NCBI GenBank assembly: GCA_019084025.1
Contig: JAHRBI010000003.1
Location: 372,001-436,000 of the forward strand
Reading direction: 5' to 3'
DNA: 64,000 nt
From: Burkholderiaceae bacterium DAT-1
GTDB lineage: Bacteria > Pseudomonadota > Gammaproteobacteria > Burkholderiales > Chitinimonadaceae
The first letter of the stretch is position 1. Each line of letters begins with the position of its first letter. Positions 44,357-52,881 of this stretch are shown here, piece by piece. Position numbers and translations under genes: made by a program. The notes under the pieces were generated by a model. The model was given only the letters and a program-made list of their open reading frames with translations. It searched no databases and had not been told where the DNA came from.

Positions 44357-46507
44357 CTAGAATCGTGCTTCCACACTCAGGTTCACCACCCTGCCCTGAT
44401 GCTGGCGGATCGTCACCGTTTGCACGCCCCCCCATTTCTGCACGATGTTTGATTGTGATACGACATCGTGCTGCAGAAGCTGATCGATGGCCAGTTTCAG
44501 GCTGACCGAGCGGCTGGCCTGATAGCTGACATAGACATCGAGCGTATCCTGATGATTGTACAAGGTGGACTGCACGTCGCTGGTGCGCTGGGTGTAGGCG
44601 GGCTGCATGTGATAGTTCACGCCTGCTTCGATCCCGAGTGTTGTCCATGCATAATCTGCCCCGATATCCAGTACCGCTGCAGGCTGGCCGGCGAGGCTGT
44701 TATAAGGCGATGCAACCGTGCTTAATCGCGAGGTGTAACGGCTGTAATTGAGGTGTGCCGACACGGGCCAGTTGAGCGCGCTCTCGCGACCATGCCAGTT
44801 AAGGGACCACTCTGTGCCATAGAAATGTGCATTGCCCGTGTTGAACGGCTTGAGCAACCAGCGGCCGTCTGCCTGCTGCGCCAGTACGGGTTGAATCACA
44901 TCCTGAATCCGGCGATCAAAGGCATTCACGCCCCAGCTGATACCGGATGTACCTTTGACCTGATAACCCAGTTCGATGCCTGTGGATAATTCCGGCACCA
45001 GCAAGGGATTGCCCGTCTGGTCTGGCATGGCGGCCTGGTTGTAGCCCGAGCGGCGGATATTACGACGCAGGTCCTTCATGCGCGGCGCGCGCAAGGTGCG
45101 TGCGGCATTAAAGCTGAGTTGCTGCTGTTCCGCTTCATCCAGTGTCCAAACCGCATTCAAGGATGGCAGCCAGATGCTGTCATGGCGGCGATCCTGTCCG
45201 GGGACGGGATTCAGGGCCGATTCGTGACGCAGACCGGCACTTAGGTCAAGCGCTTCCAGTGGATGCCAGACGGCGCGTGCATAGGCGGCTGATTGGGTAC
45301 GGCGCATTTCACTGAATGAGGGCGCGTCATCGCCCGGCGACAGTGAGTCACTTTCCATCTGTTCGCGCTGCCATTCACCCCCCCACTGGCCGCGCCAGCC
45401 GGTGCCCAGCGGGATATCCCAGCCTGCATGCAATCGAGACTGACTCAGGTGATCATGATCCAGCGAGCCATCGGGATCGAGTGCCTCGTGATCGGGGGTT
45501 TCCGCCAACCACAAAAAGTCGCTCCGGCTGCGCTGCTGGCGCTGTGACAGATCGCTGATGAAGGTACCACCACTTTGCAGTGCATGTTGCCAGCGCAAAG
45601 TCAGCATATTTCCCTTGTACAGGTTGGACTGTGCGGTCTGTGCGGACTGGTAAAACGCCGGAAAACTCGCTTCGTGCTGGGTCACGATCTGGCTACCCGG
45701 TGCCGTCTGGTGGCCATATTCCATCAGCCATTTGGCGGAGAGCAGATCAGAGCCATCGCGCCATTGCAATGACGGAATCAGGCTAAGCTGATCATCGTGG
45801 TTATGTCGCTGCCAGTATTCGCGCTGATACAGGGTGCGTTCGCCCGTCGGAGGGAAGGTTTCCACCGTTTCCAGATCACGGTCTGGCTGTGTTTGCAGCT
45901 GCATGCCCGACACCAGCAATTGCCACTGCCAGGCACCTGCTCCGGCGTGATAAAGCAGGCTGGTGCGGCTGCCGGTGTGACCTTTACTGGCCACCAGACC
46001 TGCACTCACCTGCAGCCCTGCTTTTGCGCTCTCGCGCAGCACAATGTTCAGCGTACCGGCAATGGCTTCGCCACTTGTGCGTGCGTCGCCGCCGAAAGTC
46101 ATTTCAATGCGCTCGACCAGATCTACCGGAAACTGGCTGAGCGAAACGCCCTCGCCGAGTGCATTGATTGGCTGTCCATCGATGGTTACTCGCGTATAGC
46201 CGTTCCCCATGCCGCGCAGACTGATTTTCGGATCGTCCAGACTGTCGCCGGGGCGTGTGTCCACCGTAACGCCCGGTATGCGCCGCAGCACCGCCATGAG
46301 GTCGCCATCGCCGAATTTGGCTAGATCCTCATAGGTGTAGATGCGTGCTGTGCGATCTGAATTGCTTGGAGCCGCAGTCAATTCGATGGGGCTGACGCGT
46401 TTGGCGGAGGCGACGTCTTCCGCATATCCGGGTTGCGATAGGAGCAGGGGGAGAAGGAGTGGAATTGGCCAAAGAGAGGTAGACGACAAGTGCGCGTGAT
46501 TGTGCAT
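44357..46507 (-). CDS. TonB-dependent outer-membrane receptor
   Basis: A 716-residue outer-membrane transporter. A signal peptide (LWPIPLLLPLLLSQPGYA) is followed by a plug domain (FGDGDLMAVLRRIPGVTVD, ISLRGMGNGYTRVTIDGQPI in pieces, VERIEMTFGGDA, AIAGTLNIVLR) and a 22-strand-type barrel ending in a terminal aromatic (VNLSVEARF), as required for assembly. The ATG at 46507 is preferred; an upstream start at 46567 adds 20 residues before the signal. Ligand unknown. A peptidase gene lies 98 bp upstream on the same strand, but a terminator lies between. Confidence 0.9.
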   Translation of the reverse strand: MHNHAHLSSTSLWPIPLLLPLLLSQPGYAEDVASAKRVSPIELTAAPSNSDRTARIYTYEDLAKFGDGDLMAVLRRIPGVTVDTRPGDSLDDPKISLRGMGNGYTRVTIDGQPINALGEGVSLSQFPVDLVERIEMTFGGDARTSGEAIAGTLNIVLRESAKAGLQVSAGLVASKGHTGSRTSLLYHAGAGAWQWQLLVSGMQLQTQPDRDLETVETFPPTGERTLYQREYWQRHNHDDQLSLIPSLQWRDGSDLLSAKWLMEYGHQTAPGSQIVTQHEASFPAFYQSAQTAQSNLYKGNMLTLRWQHALQSGGTFISDLSQRQQRSRSDFLWLAETPDHEALDPDGSLDHDHLSQSRLHAGWDIPLGTGWRGQWGGEWQREQMESDSLSPGDDAPSFSEMRRTQSAAYARAVWHPLEALDLSAGLRHESALNPVPGQDRRHDSIWLPSLNAVWTLDEAEQQQLSFNAARTLRAPRMKDLRRNIRRSGYNQAAMPDQTGNPLLVPELSTGIELGYQVKGTSGISWGVNAFDRRIQDVIQPVLAQQADGRWLLKPFNTGNAHFYGTEWSLNWHGRESALNWPVSAHLNYSRYTSRLSTVASPYNSLAGQPAAVLDIGADYAWTTLGIEAGVNYHMQPAYTQRTSDVQSTLYNHQDTLDVYVSYQASRSVSLKLAIDQLLQHDVVSQSNIVQKWGGVQTVTIRQHQGRVVNLSVEARF

Positions 46508-46567
46508 AAGTTTGAATGAATACGTCAGTACAAAGGCGGAGGAAGCGAAGATCTTACACGGATCCAT

Positions 46568-46590
46568 GAAAAAGGCCGGATAACCGGCCC
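46568..46590 (-). terminator. Terminator after S9 peptidase
   Basis: GGCCGG / CCGGCC with an ATAA loop and an adjacent T-run on the minus strand, 16 bp after the peptidase stop. Confidence 0.8.
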
Positions 46591-46605
46591 TTGGTGTTCA
46601 TGCGC

Positions 46606-48603
46606 TTAGTGTGTATTTGCCTGCTTCAGGTGCTTGTCGAGGAAGGCGTCCACGCGTGTCCAGAAGTCGATGCGGTCTTTCTCCAGATGCCAGCCGTGGC
46701 CCGCTTCGGGATACACCACCCATTCGACGTTGGCGTTTTGCTTTTTGACTTCATTGTAGAAGCGGGTGCCATGTTCGATGGGGACGCGACGATCAGCTGC
46801 GCCGTGCGCCATGAGCAGAGGCTGTTTGAGTTTGTCGGCCAGGTTGATCGGTGAGGTAGCCTTGAGCTGTTCGGCATCGGCGACCGGGTCACCAATGAGC
46901 TCTTTCATGGAGTGATTCACTGAGTCAACCGAGGCATCACTCCACGTGGCGGTAAACATCAGATTGATATCGGTTACGCCCAGCCATTCAACCCCGCATC
47001 TGAAAAGATCCGGATGTTTGATCAGACCCATCAGCGTGGCATAACCACCATAGCTGGCACCCATGATGGCGATCCGCTTCGGATCAGCAATCCCCTGCTT
47101 AATCGCCCATTGCGCTGCATCGGCCAGATCGTCCTGCATGGTCAGGCCCCATTGATGCATGCCTGCAGTGAAGAACTTTGTGCCATAACCGGTAGAGCCT
47201 CTGAAATCCGGTTGAATGACGGCATAGCCACGGCTGGCAAGGAATTGAGCGTCGCGATCCCACGCCCAGTGTCCGCCCCGTACATAAGGGCCACCATGAA
47301 CCAGTACAATGGTGGGCAAGGATTGGCCACTTGTTTGCGCTGGAATCGTCACATAGGCAGGAATGCTCATACCGTCACGCGCCGGATAGCGTACAAAATC
47401 GCGCGCACCCATCTGTGCAGGCACAATATTGGGGCGGGAGCTACCAATTCTGACCATCGTATCTTTTTCGCGATTGTAGATCAGGTATTCGGTCGGTTGT
47501 TTATCGGATGAAGCCTCAACCACAAATGTTTTTGCGCCACTACAGCGAATGCATTCAATTTCATTGTTTGTATTGGGCAGGATATCGTCAATTCGGGCTT
47601 GCACCTTTTTCATGTCTGGATCAATCCAGATGGTATTGTGTGCGTCTGATTCGAACTCGAACCCCAATAAACGATGCGTCGCCGTCTCATGCTTGAGGCT
47701 GCCGTTAAAGTTGAAGTCCTTCAGGGTAATGAGAGGCTCATTGCTGAGTGACTGATTGGCAACATCATATTTGAATAAATCTGATATACCATTTTCATTA
47801 GGCTTGGTGACATATAAATCACCTTGCTGATCAATGAACTTCGGCTGCATGAGATCGCGCGAAAATTGGGGTACTTCCTGCAGCACCTTCCATTTGCCAC
47901 CCGCCGTATCGCGATGATACAGCTTGTATATGCCACCATGAACGGATGTGACGACGCGCGGGGTATTGCGGCCATCCAGCAGCCAGTCAGCGGCATGCGG
48001 TGGAATCACATCATCGTGCAGATTGCTCAGCTCAAGGGTCGACGTATTTAAACGATATAAGCTAACGGAATCGAACGAATTGTCAACACTGACATATTTA
48101 GCCTTACCGATGATGATATCGTTGCTGTTATCGTCCAGGCTCTGATAGAAGAAATAATCCGGTGGCAAAACGCGCTTTTTGAGGTGGGAGCCGGTTGATT
48201 CCTGCTCATAATTCCAGTTGCCTTCAATCAGTTGGCGCTGTTCCGATCCATCTGCATTCACCGCAAACAGATTGCCGGTGACATGATTGTGAGCCCCTTT
48301 GGAGTCAGATAGCGAAAAAACAAGGCGCTTATTATTCACCCATGAAAAGCTGGAGATATCCGTATCCTTGATCTGGGCAATGACTTTGACATTGTTCGGA
48401 TTGGCTGCTTCCAGAATGGTTAGGGATAAATTGCCCAAGGGACTCTTGATCAATGCGGCAACTAAATTGCCGTCCGGTGACGGGGTAGCTTGTGCAATGT
48501 GCTGGACTGAGAAAAAGTCTTGAGCGGGTGGGTTACCTGCTGCATTGCTTGGCAAATAGGCGGCTAATAAGCTCACGGCTAAGCCGAGAATAGGAAATTT
48601 CAA
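46606..48603 (-). CDS. Exported S9-family prolyl oligopeptidase-like peptidase
   Basis: A 665-residue serine peptidase of the S9C (acylaminoacyl-peptidase-like) group: a signal peptide (ILGLAVSLLAAYLPSNA), an N-terminal beta-propeller (about 25-390), and an alpha/beta hydrolase domain with VLVHGGPYVRGGHWAW, the nucleophile motif GASYGGY near residue 517, AHGAADRRVPIEHG with the Asp and EAGHGWHLEKD with the His. The start codon is TTG at 48603, supported by GGGAG 6 bp upstream and by the signal peptide starting there. It degrades peptides in the periplasm or outside. The TonB receptor follows, separated by a terminator. Confidence 0.9.
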   Translation of the reverse strand: MKFPILGLAVSLLAAYLPSNAAGNPPAQDFFSVQHIAQATPSPDGNLVAALIKSPLGNLSLTILEAANPNNVKVIAQIKDTDISSFSWVNNKRLVFSLSDSKGAHNHVTGNLFAVNADGSEQRQLIEGNWNYEQESTGSHLKKRVLPPDYFFYQSLDDNSNDIIIGKAKYVSVDNSFDSVSLYRLNTSTLELSNLHDDVIPPHAADWLLDGRNTPRVVTSVHGGIYKLYHRDTAGGKWKVLQEVPQFSRDLMQPKFIDQQGDLYVTKPNENGISDLFKYDVANQSLSNEPLITLKDFNFNGSLKHETATHRLLGFEFESDAHNTIWIDPDMKKVQARIDDILPNTNNEIECIRCSGAKTFVVEASSDKQPTEYLIYNREKDTMVRIGSSRPNIVPAQMGARDFVRYPARDGMSIPAYVTIPAQTSGQSLPTIVLVHGGPYVRGGHWAWDRDAQFLASRGYAVIQPDFRGSTGYGTKFFTAGMHQWGLTMQDDLADAAQWAIKQGIADPKRIAIMGASYGGYATLMGLIKHPDLFRCGVEWLGVTDINLMFTATWSDASVDSVNHSMKELIGDPVADAEQLKATSPINLADKLKQPLLMAHGAADRRVPIEHGTRFYNEVKKQNANVEWVVYPEAGHGWHLEKDRIDFWTRVDAFLDKHLKQANTH

Positions 48604-48729
48604 GTTCGACTCCCAATGTTTAATATTTGATTTTATAGATTTACAAAATGATTCGTTGTGTAGTCAACGAAAGGAGTCATTGTGCCCTAGATGGGCGTCG
48701 AAGTGTGGTGTAGGAGTGTATGTGGCCGT

Positions 48730-49242
48730 TTAGACGACGGATGCTGGCGGTTGGGTAGATTGATCCAAGCTTAATCTAAAGAAATGACTGGCCATCGCCT
48801 GCCTGTTCGCCTTCAGGTAGCGCAGCAAATCTTCCGGCTTCTGGCGCAACGAAGCGGGACCAAGGTCGATGGGCAATGCAAAGATCGATACATCGCGCTC
48901 GACAATTCCCAGCTCCTGGTGCGGCAATGCCTGCACCGTGCTGAGTACCTTGTCGCGGATGGTTTCGTTGGCGGGGGTGTAGGGGGTGAGAATCCAGAAA
49001 TCGGTGCCGTCGCGAGCGATCAAATCGGTCTTGCGCAGGATATCCTTGAGCGAATCGCCCACCTCACCGAGCTGGCGCACGGCTTCCTTGGCGCCGAAGT
49101 GCTTGCCCAGTTCGTCCGCGCTGGCGTAGCTGACCAGCACCAGCCCGAAATACAGATAGCCGGGATAGCGATCCATCACTGCTGCCAGCCACTCAAGCGT
49201 GTGCAGGAAGAAATCTCGCGCTTCGATATCGTCCTTGATCAT
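48730..49242 (-). CDS. Degenerate GGDEF-like protein
   Basis: A 170-residue soluble protein. The stretch LVSYASADELGKHFGAKEAVRQLGEVGDSLKDILRKTDLIARDGTDFWILTP (in pieces) follows the secondary-structure pattern of a GGDEF domain, but the active-site GG(D/E)EF is replaced by DGTDF and the Mg-binding residues are not all present. It is therefore probably not a diguanylate cyclase; it may bind nucleotide or partner protein. It lies 84 bp after the methyltransferase-like gene, on the same strand. Assignment rests on motif shape only. Confidence 0.5.
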   Translation of the reverse strand: MIKDDIEARDFFLHTLEWLAAVMDRYPGYLYFGLVLVSYASADELGKHFGAKEAVRQLGEVGDSLKDILRKTDLIARDGTDFWILTPYTPANETIRDKVLSTVQALPHQELGIVERDVSIFALPIDLGPASLRQKPEDLLRYLKANRQAMASHFFRLSLDQSTQPPASVV

Positions 49243-49326
49243 GAATGCTCTGCCAGCTGCGTTGAGTGGATGAAGTCATTTCATACTAGGCAGCAATTGA
49301 TGTCAGGGCAATCTAAGCGACTGTTT

Positions 49327-50262
49327 TCATCCAGTTTTGCGTCTGAAAATCCACACGCCCGCCTGTAACTCAGGTGGCAGCACCAGCTTGCCGAGATCGG
49401 GGCGGGCTTCCATCTCGAAGGCAGTTTGTGCCAGATATTCGTCCCAGTTACCGGTAATAAAGCGCGATTCGCTGCCGATCACGATGTAGAGCTGCACATG
49501 CTGGCTGCGAAATACCTTGCGCTCGAAGGTATTGCCCGATGGTGGCCATGAGCAGATGACCACTTCCGGCTTGAATCGCTGCAAGGCGGTCGGTGCATCC
49601 AGTTCACTGACGAATTCCGGATAGCTGACCACGCTCTTCCAGCTGTAGTCATCGCTGGCGGTGATGTTGATGCCCGCGTCCTTGAGAAAGCGCGTCAGCG
49701 TGCCATCGCCTGCGGCAATTTCGTGGCAGCTGCGCGTGCCGATCAGGGTGGCGAGTTCCGCGATCAATTCGCGTGAGTAAAAGCACCAGATACCGCGTTT
49801 CTCCACCAGCGGCATCAAGAGGCGCTTTTGCCACAGCAGCGGCCAGATCAGACGGAACCATCTCAGCGAGACGGGCTTGCGTTCCAGCGCGCGGCGGAAC
49901 AGCAGCTTTTGCGCGATCAGGCCATTGATCCAGCCAAACCGTGCTTTGCCGGCATAGACGCCCGTTGCGGAACTGAATGCATACTGGCGCAAGGCCAGCT
50001 GGCGCATGCGCTGGCGGATCTGTTCGGTCACAAACGCATCAAACGCCCGGCCTGTGCGTTCGCCGGAGAGAAAACGCGGGTCAGCAACCTTGCGGACATT
50101 ACTCTTTTCGACCAGCGCCTTGAGTTCTGCCGGATCGCGCCGCGCAAACACGTCGGCCAGCTCGGCGCGAATGAGCGCCCAGTCGTCAGGATAGGCTTCG
50201 CACAGCGCGGTCAGTGAGGGACCGCACTGCAACCATTCCCAGCGAGACCGGGCGTCTGTCAT
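49327..50262 (-). CDS. SAM-dependent methyltransferase-like protein
   Basis: A 311-residue protein. The C-terminal half has a class I methyltransferase motif I (CHEIAAGDGTLTRFLKDAG), a motif II-like acidic end (ITASDDYSW) and a motif IV-like VVICSWPPSGN. The N-terminal 150 residues are basic and aromatic and not recognised. It starts 3 bp after the hemL stop, so the two are co-transcribed, but a role in tetrapyrrole synthesis is not implied. Target unknown. Confidence 0.65.
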   Translation of the reverse strand: MTDARSRWEWLQCGPSLTALCEAYPDDWALIRAELADVFARRDPAELKALVEKSNVRKVADPRFLSGERTGRAFDAFVTEQIRQRMRQLALRQYAFSSATGVYAGKARFGWINGLIAQKLLFRRALERKPVSLRWFRLIWPLLWQKRLLMPLVEKRGIWCFYSRELIAELATLIGTRSCHEIAAGDGTLTRFLKDAGINITASDDYSWKSVVSYPEFVSELDAPTALQRFKPEVVICSWPPSGNTFERKVFRSQHVQLYIVIGSESRFITGNWDEYLAQTAFEMEARPDLGKLVLPPELQAGVWIFRRKTG

Positions 50263-50265
50263 GGC

Positions 50266-51546
50266 TTAGCCGAGCCGGGCAAATACGCGGGCAGCGGCGT
50301 CAATCGTTGCCTGGATATCGGCTTCGGTATGTGCGGCTGACACAAAACCCGCCTCATACAGCGCCGGGGCAAAGTACACGCCTTCGTCCAGCATGCCGTG
50401 GTAGAAGGCGTTGAATCGCGCCTTGTCGGTCGACATCACATCGCTATAGCGCTTGGGCGGTGTGGCAGTGAAGTAGAGACCGAACATGCCGCCCACCGAG
50501 TCGGTGGAGAAGGTTTCGCCTGCTGTCTTGCCTGCGGCGGCCAGACCTTCGGCCAGCGTCCGGGTTTGGGCGGTCAGGGTCTCGAAGAAACCCGGCTCGC
50601 GGATCAGATTCAGGGTCGTGATACCGGCAGCGACGGCCACCGGATTGCCCGACAGCGTACCGGCCTGATACACCGGGCCCAGCGGCGCAATCTTGCCCAT
50701 CACATCGGCGCGACCACCGAATGCGGCCAACGGCATGCCACCGCCCACCACCTTGCCCAGCGTGGTCAGGTCCGGGGTGATGCCATGCAGACCCTGTGCA
50801 CAACCGAGACCCACGCGGAAGCCGGTCATCACTTCGTCGTAAATCAGCAGCGCGCCATGCTTTTGCGTCAGTTCGCGCATGGCGCGAACAAATTCGATGC
50901 TCGGACGCACCAGATTCATATTGCCGCAGTAGGGTTCGACGATGATGGCGGCGATCTGGTCGCCCTGATTCGCGAACACTTCTTCCAGCTGGGCGACGTC
51001 GTTATAGGTCAGCACGATGGTGTGTTCGGCGACAGACGCCGGTACGCCTGCGCTCGACGGATTGCCGAAGGTCAGCAAGCCGGAACCGGCTTTCACCAAG
51101 AGGCTGTCCGAGTGACCGTGGTAGCAGCCCTCGAACTTGATCAGCTTGTCGCGGCCGGTAAAGCCACGCGCCAGCCGGATTGCGCTCATGGTGGCCTCGG
51201 TACCGCTCGACACCAGTCGCACCTGTTCCATCGACGGCAGCATATCGACCAGCAGGTCGGCCAGATCGATTTCGCGCTCGGTTGGCGCGCCAAAACTCAT
51301 GCCGTCCGCAGCCGCCTTGTACACGGCATCCAGCACGGCCGGATGGGCATGGCCGAGAATCAGCGGACCCCAGCTGCCCACATAGTCGGTGTACTGCTTG
51401 CCATCGGCATCCCACACATAGGCGCCCTGCCCTTTGGCGAAAAAGCGCGGGGTACCCCCCACTGCACCAAAGGCACGGACTGGCGAATTCACGCCGCCGG
51501 GGATATGGCGCTGGGCGCGCTGGAACAGGGCTTCATTCTTGCTCAT
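50266..51546 (-). CDS. hemL: Glutamate-1-semialdehyde 2,1-aminomutase
   Basis: HemL converts glutamate-1-semialdehyde into 5-aminolevulinate, the first committed tetrapyrrole precursor in the C5 pathway, using PMP/PLP. The 426-residue protein matches the family length. Motifs: [54 protein letters not shown], and the PLP-binding Lys in [19 protein letters not shown] (in pieces). AAGGACA lies 5 bp before the ATG; longer frames add a basic low-complexity region. It forms an operon with the methyltransferase-like gene 3 bp downstream. Confidence 0.97.
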   Translation of the reverse strand: MSKNEALFQRAQRHIPGGVNSPVRAFGAVGGTPRFFAKGQGAYVWDADGKQYTDYVGSWGPLILGHAHPAVLDAVYKAAADGMSFGAPTEREIDLADLLVDMLPSMEQVRLVSSGTEATMSAIRLARGFTGRDKLIKFEGCYHGHSDSLLVKAGSGLLTFGNPSSAGVPASVAEHTIVLTYNDVAQLEEVFANQGDQIAAIIVEPYCGNMNLVRPSIEFVRAMRELTQKHGALLIYDEVMTGFRVGLGCAQGLHGITPDLTTLGKVVGGGMPLAAFGGRADVMGKIAPLGPVYQAGTLSGNPVAVAAGITTLNLIREPGFFETLTAQTRTLAEGLAAAGKTAGETFSTDSVGGMFGLYFTATPPKRYSDVMSTDKARFNAFYHGMLDEGVYFAPALYEAGFVSAAHTEADIQATIDAAARVFARLG

Positions 51547-51673
51547 GGGATGTCCTTGCTGTAATTCGGTATCGGATGCCGCACGCGCAGTTGCGGCGAC
51601 AGGTGTTCGGTTGCGGCGATGCGTGCTGGCGGCGGTGCGCTCATGTGCGGGCACGCGCTTGATCAGCGGCGAT

Positions 51674-52147
51674 TCAGCCATGCTGTCCCCAGCTCGGCCA
51701 TGGATGCTTGCTTAGATAGGCATTGGTGTAGCGCGGATCTTCGGTGACTTCGTGGCCCAGCCAGTCGGGTCTATCATAGGCTTCGTCTTCACTGCCCAGT
51801 TCGATTTCGGCCAGCACCAGCCCGGCATTGGCACCATAGAATTCGTCTACTTCCCACAGATGCGGGCCGATCTGGATGCGATGGCGCTTTTTCTCGACCA
51901 CCATGGGGCACATGGTCGACAGGATGGTGTCGGCATCCGCACGGGGAATCTCGTATTCGAATTCGTGACGGGATACATTGCTGATATTGGATTTCAGCGT
52001 CAGCCAGGCCTGATCACCCTTGATGCGAACGCGCACGGTGCGCTCGGGTTCGACAGACAGATAACCCTGCTTCAGCCATTCGCCCTCGGCGCGGCCGCGC
52101 CAGGCATCATTTTTCAGGTGGAAGCGTCGTTCGATTTCGTGGGCCAT
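51674..52147 (-). CDS. CYTH-domain (triphosphate tunnel) protein
   Basis: A 157-residue CYTH protein: these triphosphate-tunnel enzymes hydrolyse inorganic triphosphate or related substrates in the cytoplasm. The signature HEIERRF is an ExExK variant with Arg for Lys. [57 protein letters not shown] and a final [11 protein letters not shown] follow the family order. It lies 127 bp upstream of hemL on the same strand. Confidence 0.9.
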   Translation of the reverse strand: MAHEIERRFHLKNDAWRGRAEGEWLKQGYLSVEPERTVRVRIKGDQAWLTLKSNISNVSRHEFEYEIPRADADTILSTMCPMVVEKKRHRIQIGPHLWEVDEFYGANAGLVLAEIELGSEDEAYDRPDWLGHEVTEDPRYTNAYLSKHPWPSWGQHG

Positions 52148-52325
52148 TGAATGTGGTCATCTGGTTGATCCGGCGATCAAAGGTGCCGGAAATGACCGAT
52201 TCTAGCCCAAATTGAAGGGGTATTGGTAAAGCGACAGGGGTAAAAAGACCAGCCCGTAGAGATAGAGTCTGAATACAGGGAGGAAGTAATCAGGCTCTGT
52301 CGGTACGAGCTGGCAAGAGGGTAAC

Positions 52326-52589
52326 TTAATGTTTGAATGAATAATGATGCGCACAATGCGGCATGCAGACGAGTCCGCCACACCGAGGGCAATTTTTCGC
52401 ACCTAATCTGACCTGGCGAAGCAAAATCCTGGATTGATTTTCGCGCTTGGTGATGGCATGAATATGCGCCCAGATTGGCAAAGCAAGCGAATAAATAAAC
52501 CAGGGCCAGAATTCATGACCGCGGTGATAAGCAACCATGCCGGCGATGATGGCCAATACAAGATATCCCAGAATAAGGCATGTAATCAT
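52326..52589 (-). CDS. Small membrane protein with zinc-ribbon-like tail
   Basis: An 87-residue protein with two hydrophobic stretches (residues about 2-20 and 28-46, the second broken by Trp/Pro) and a C-terminal NCPRCGGLVCMPHCAHH that could bind a metal via Cys and His. AAGGGAA lies upstream of the ATG. No family recognised. It may act as a small membrane-bound regulator or a chaperone, but nothing shows this. The 178-bp gap to the CYTH gene and the 292-bp gap upstream contain no other clear gene. Confidence 0.55.
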   Translation of the reverse strand: MITCLILGYLVLAIIAGMVAYHRGHEFWPWFIYSLALPIWAHIHAITKRENQSRILLRQVRLGAKNCPRCGGLVCMPHCAHHYSFKH

Positions 52590-52826
52590 TTCATTCCCTT
52601 TAAGTTTCTGACTCAGATGTCATTTAAGAAACCTTGAATCTGATTCGTTTGTCATGCACACTGCGCGCCGAAATGGGTCGGGCAACGCCTATCGTTTTGC
52701 ATGAAGTACATTCAATGTTTATTTCAGTGGCTACCAGATCTCGTGCGACTGCTGTGTGTTGCGGTGAGATGGACGGCATCTTGCAGGAGGTGCCGCGGCA
52801 CAGCAACGAACGAGCCCTCACCACGA

Positions 52827-52848
52827 CTAACCGTTTCCTAACCATTTC
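52827..52848 (+). promoter_or_regulatory. Tandem 11-bp direct repeats upstream of the wHTH-kinase gene
   Basis: CTAACCGTTTC and CTAACCATTTC are adjacent 11-bp repeats with one mismatch, ending 34-37 bp before the gene start. An 11-bp period is the pattern bound head-to-tail by OmpR/PhoB winged helices, and the next gene begins with such a domain. A weaker third half, CTCACC, lies at 52817. Confidence 0.6.
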
Positions 52849-52881
52849 TATGGTATTGATTTAATTGATATATAAGGTCTT

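Noticed and set aside
50398-51564. A 388-codon open frame antisense to hemL
   Set aside because: hemL is certain from its motifs and the antisense frame has no supporting signal.
52634-52864. A 76-codon TTG-started frame upstream of the kinase fusion gene
   Set aside because: No ribosome site, no family match, and it overlaps the promoter region and tandem repeats.
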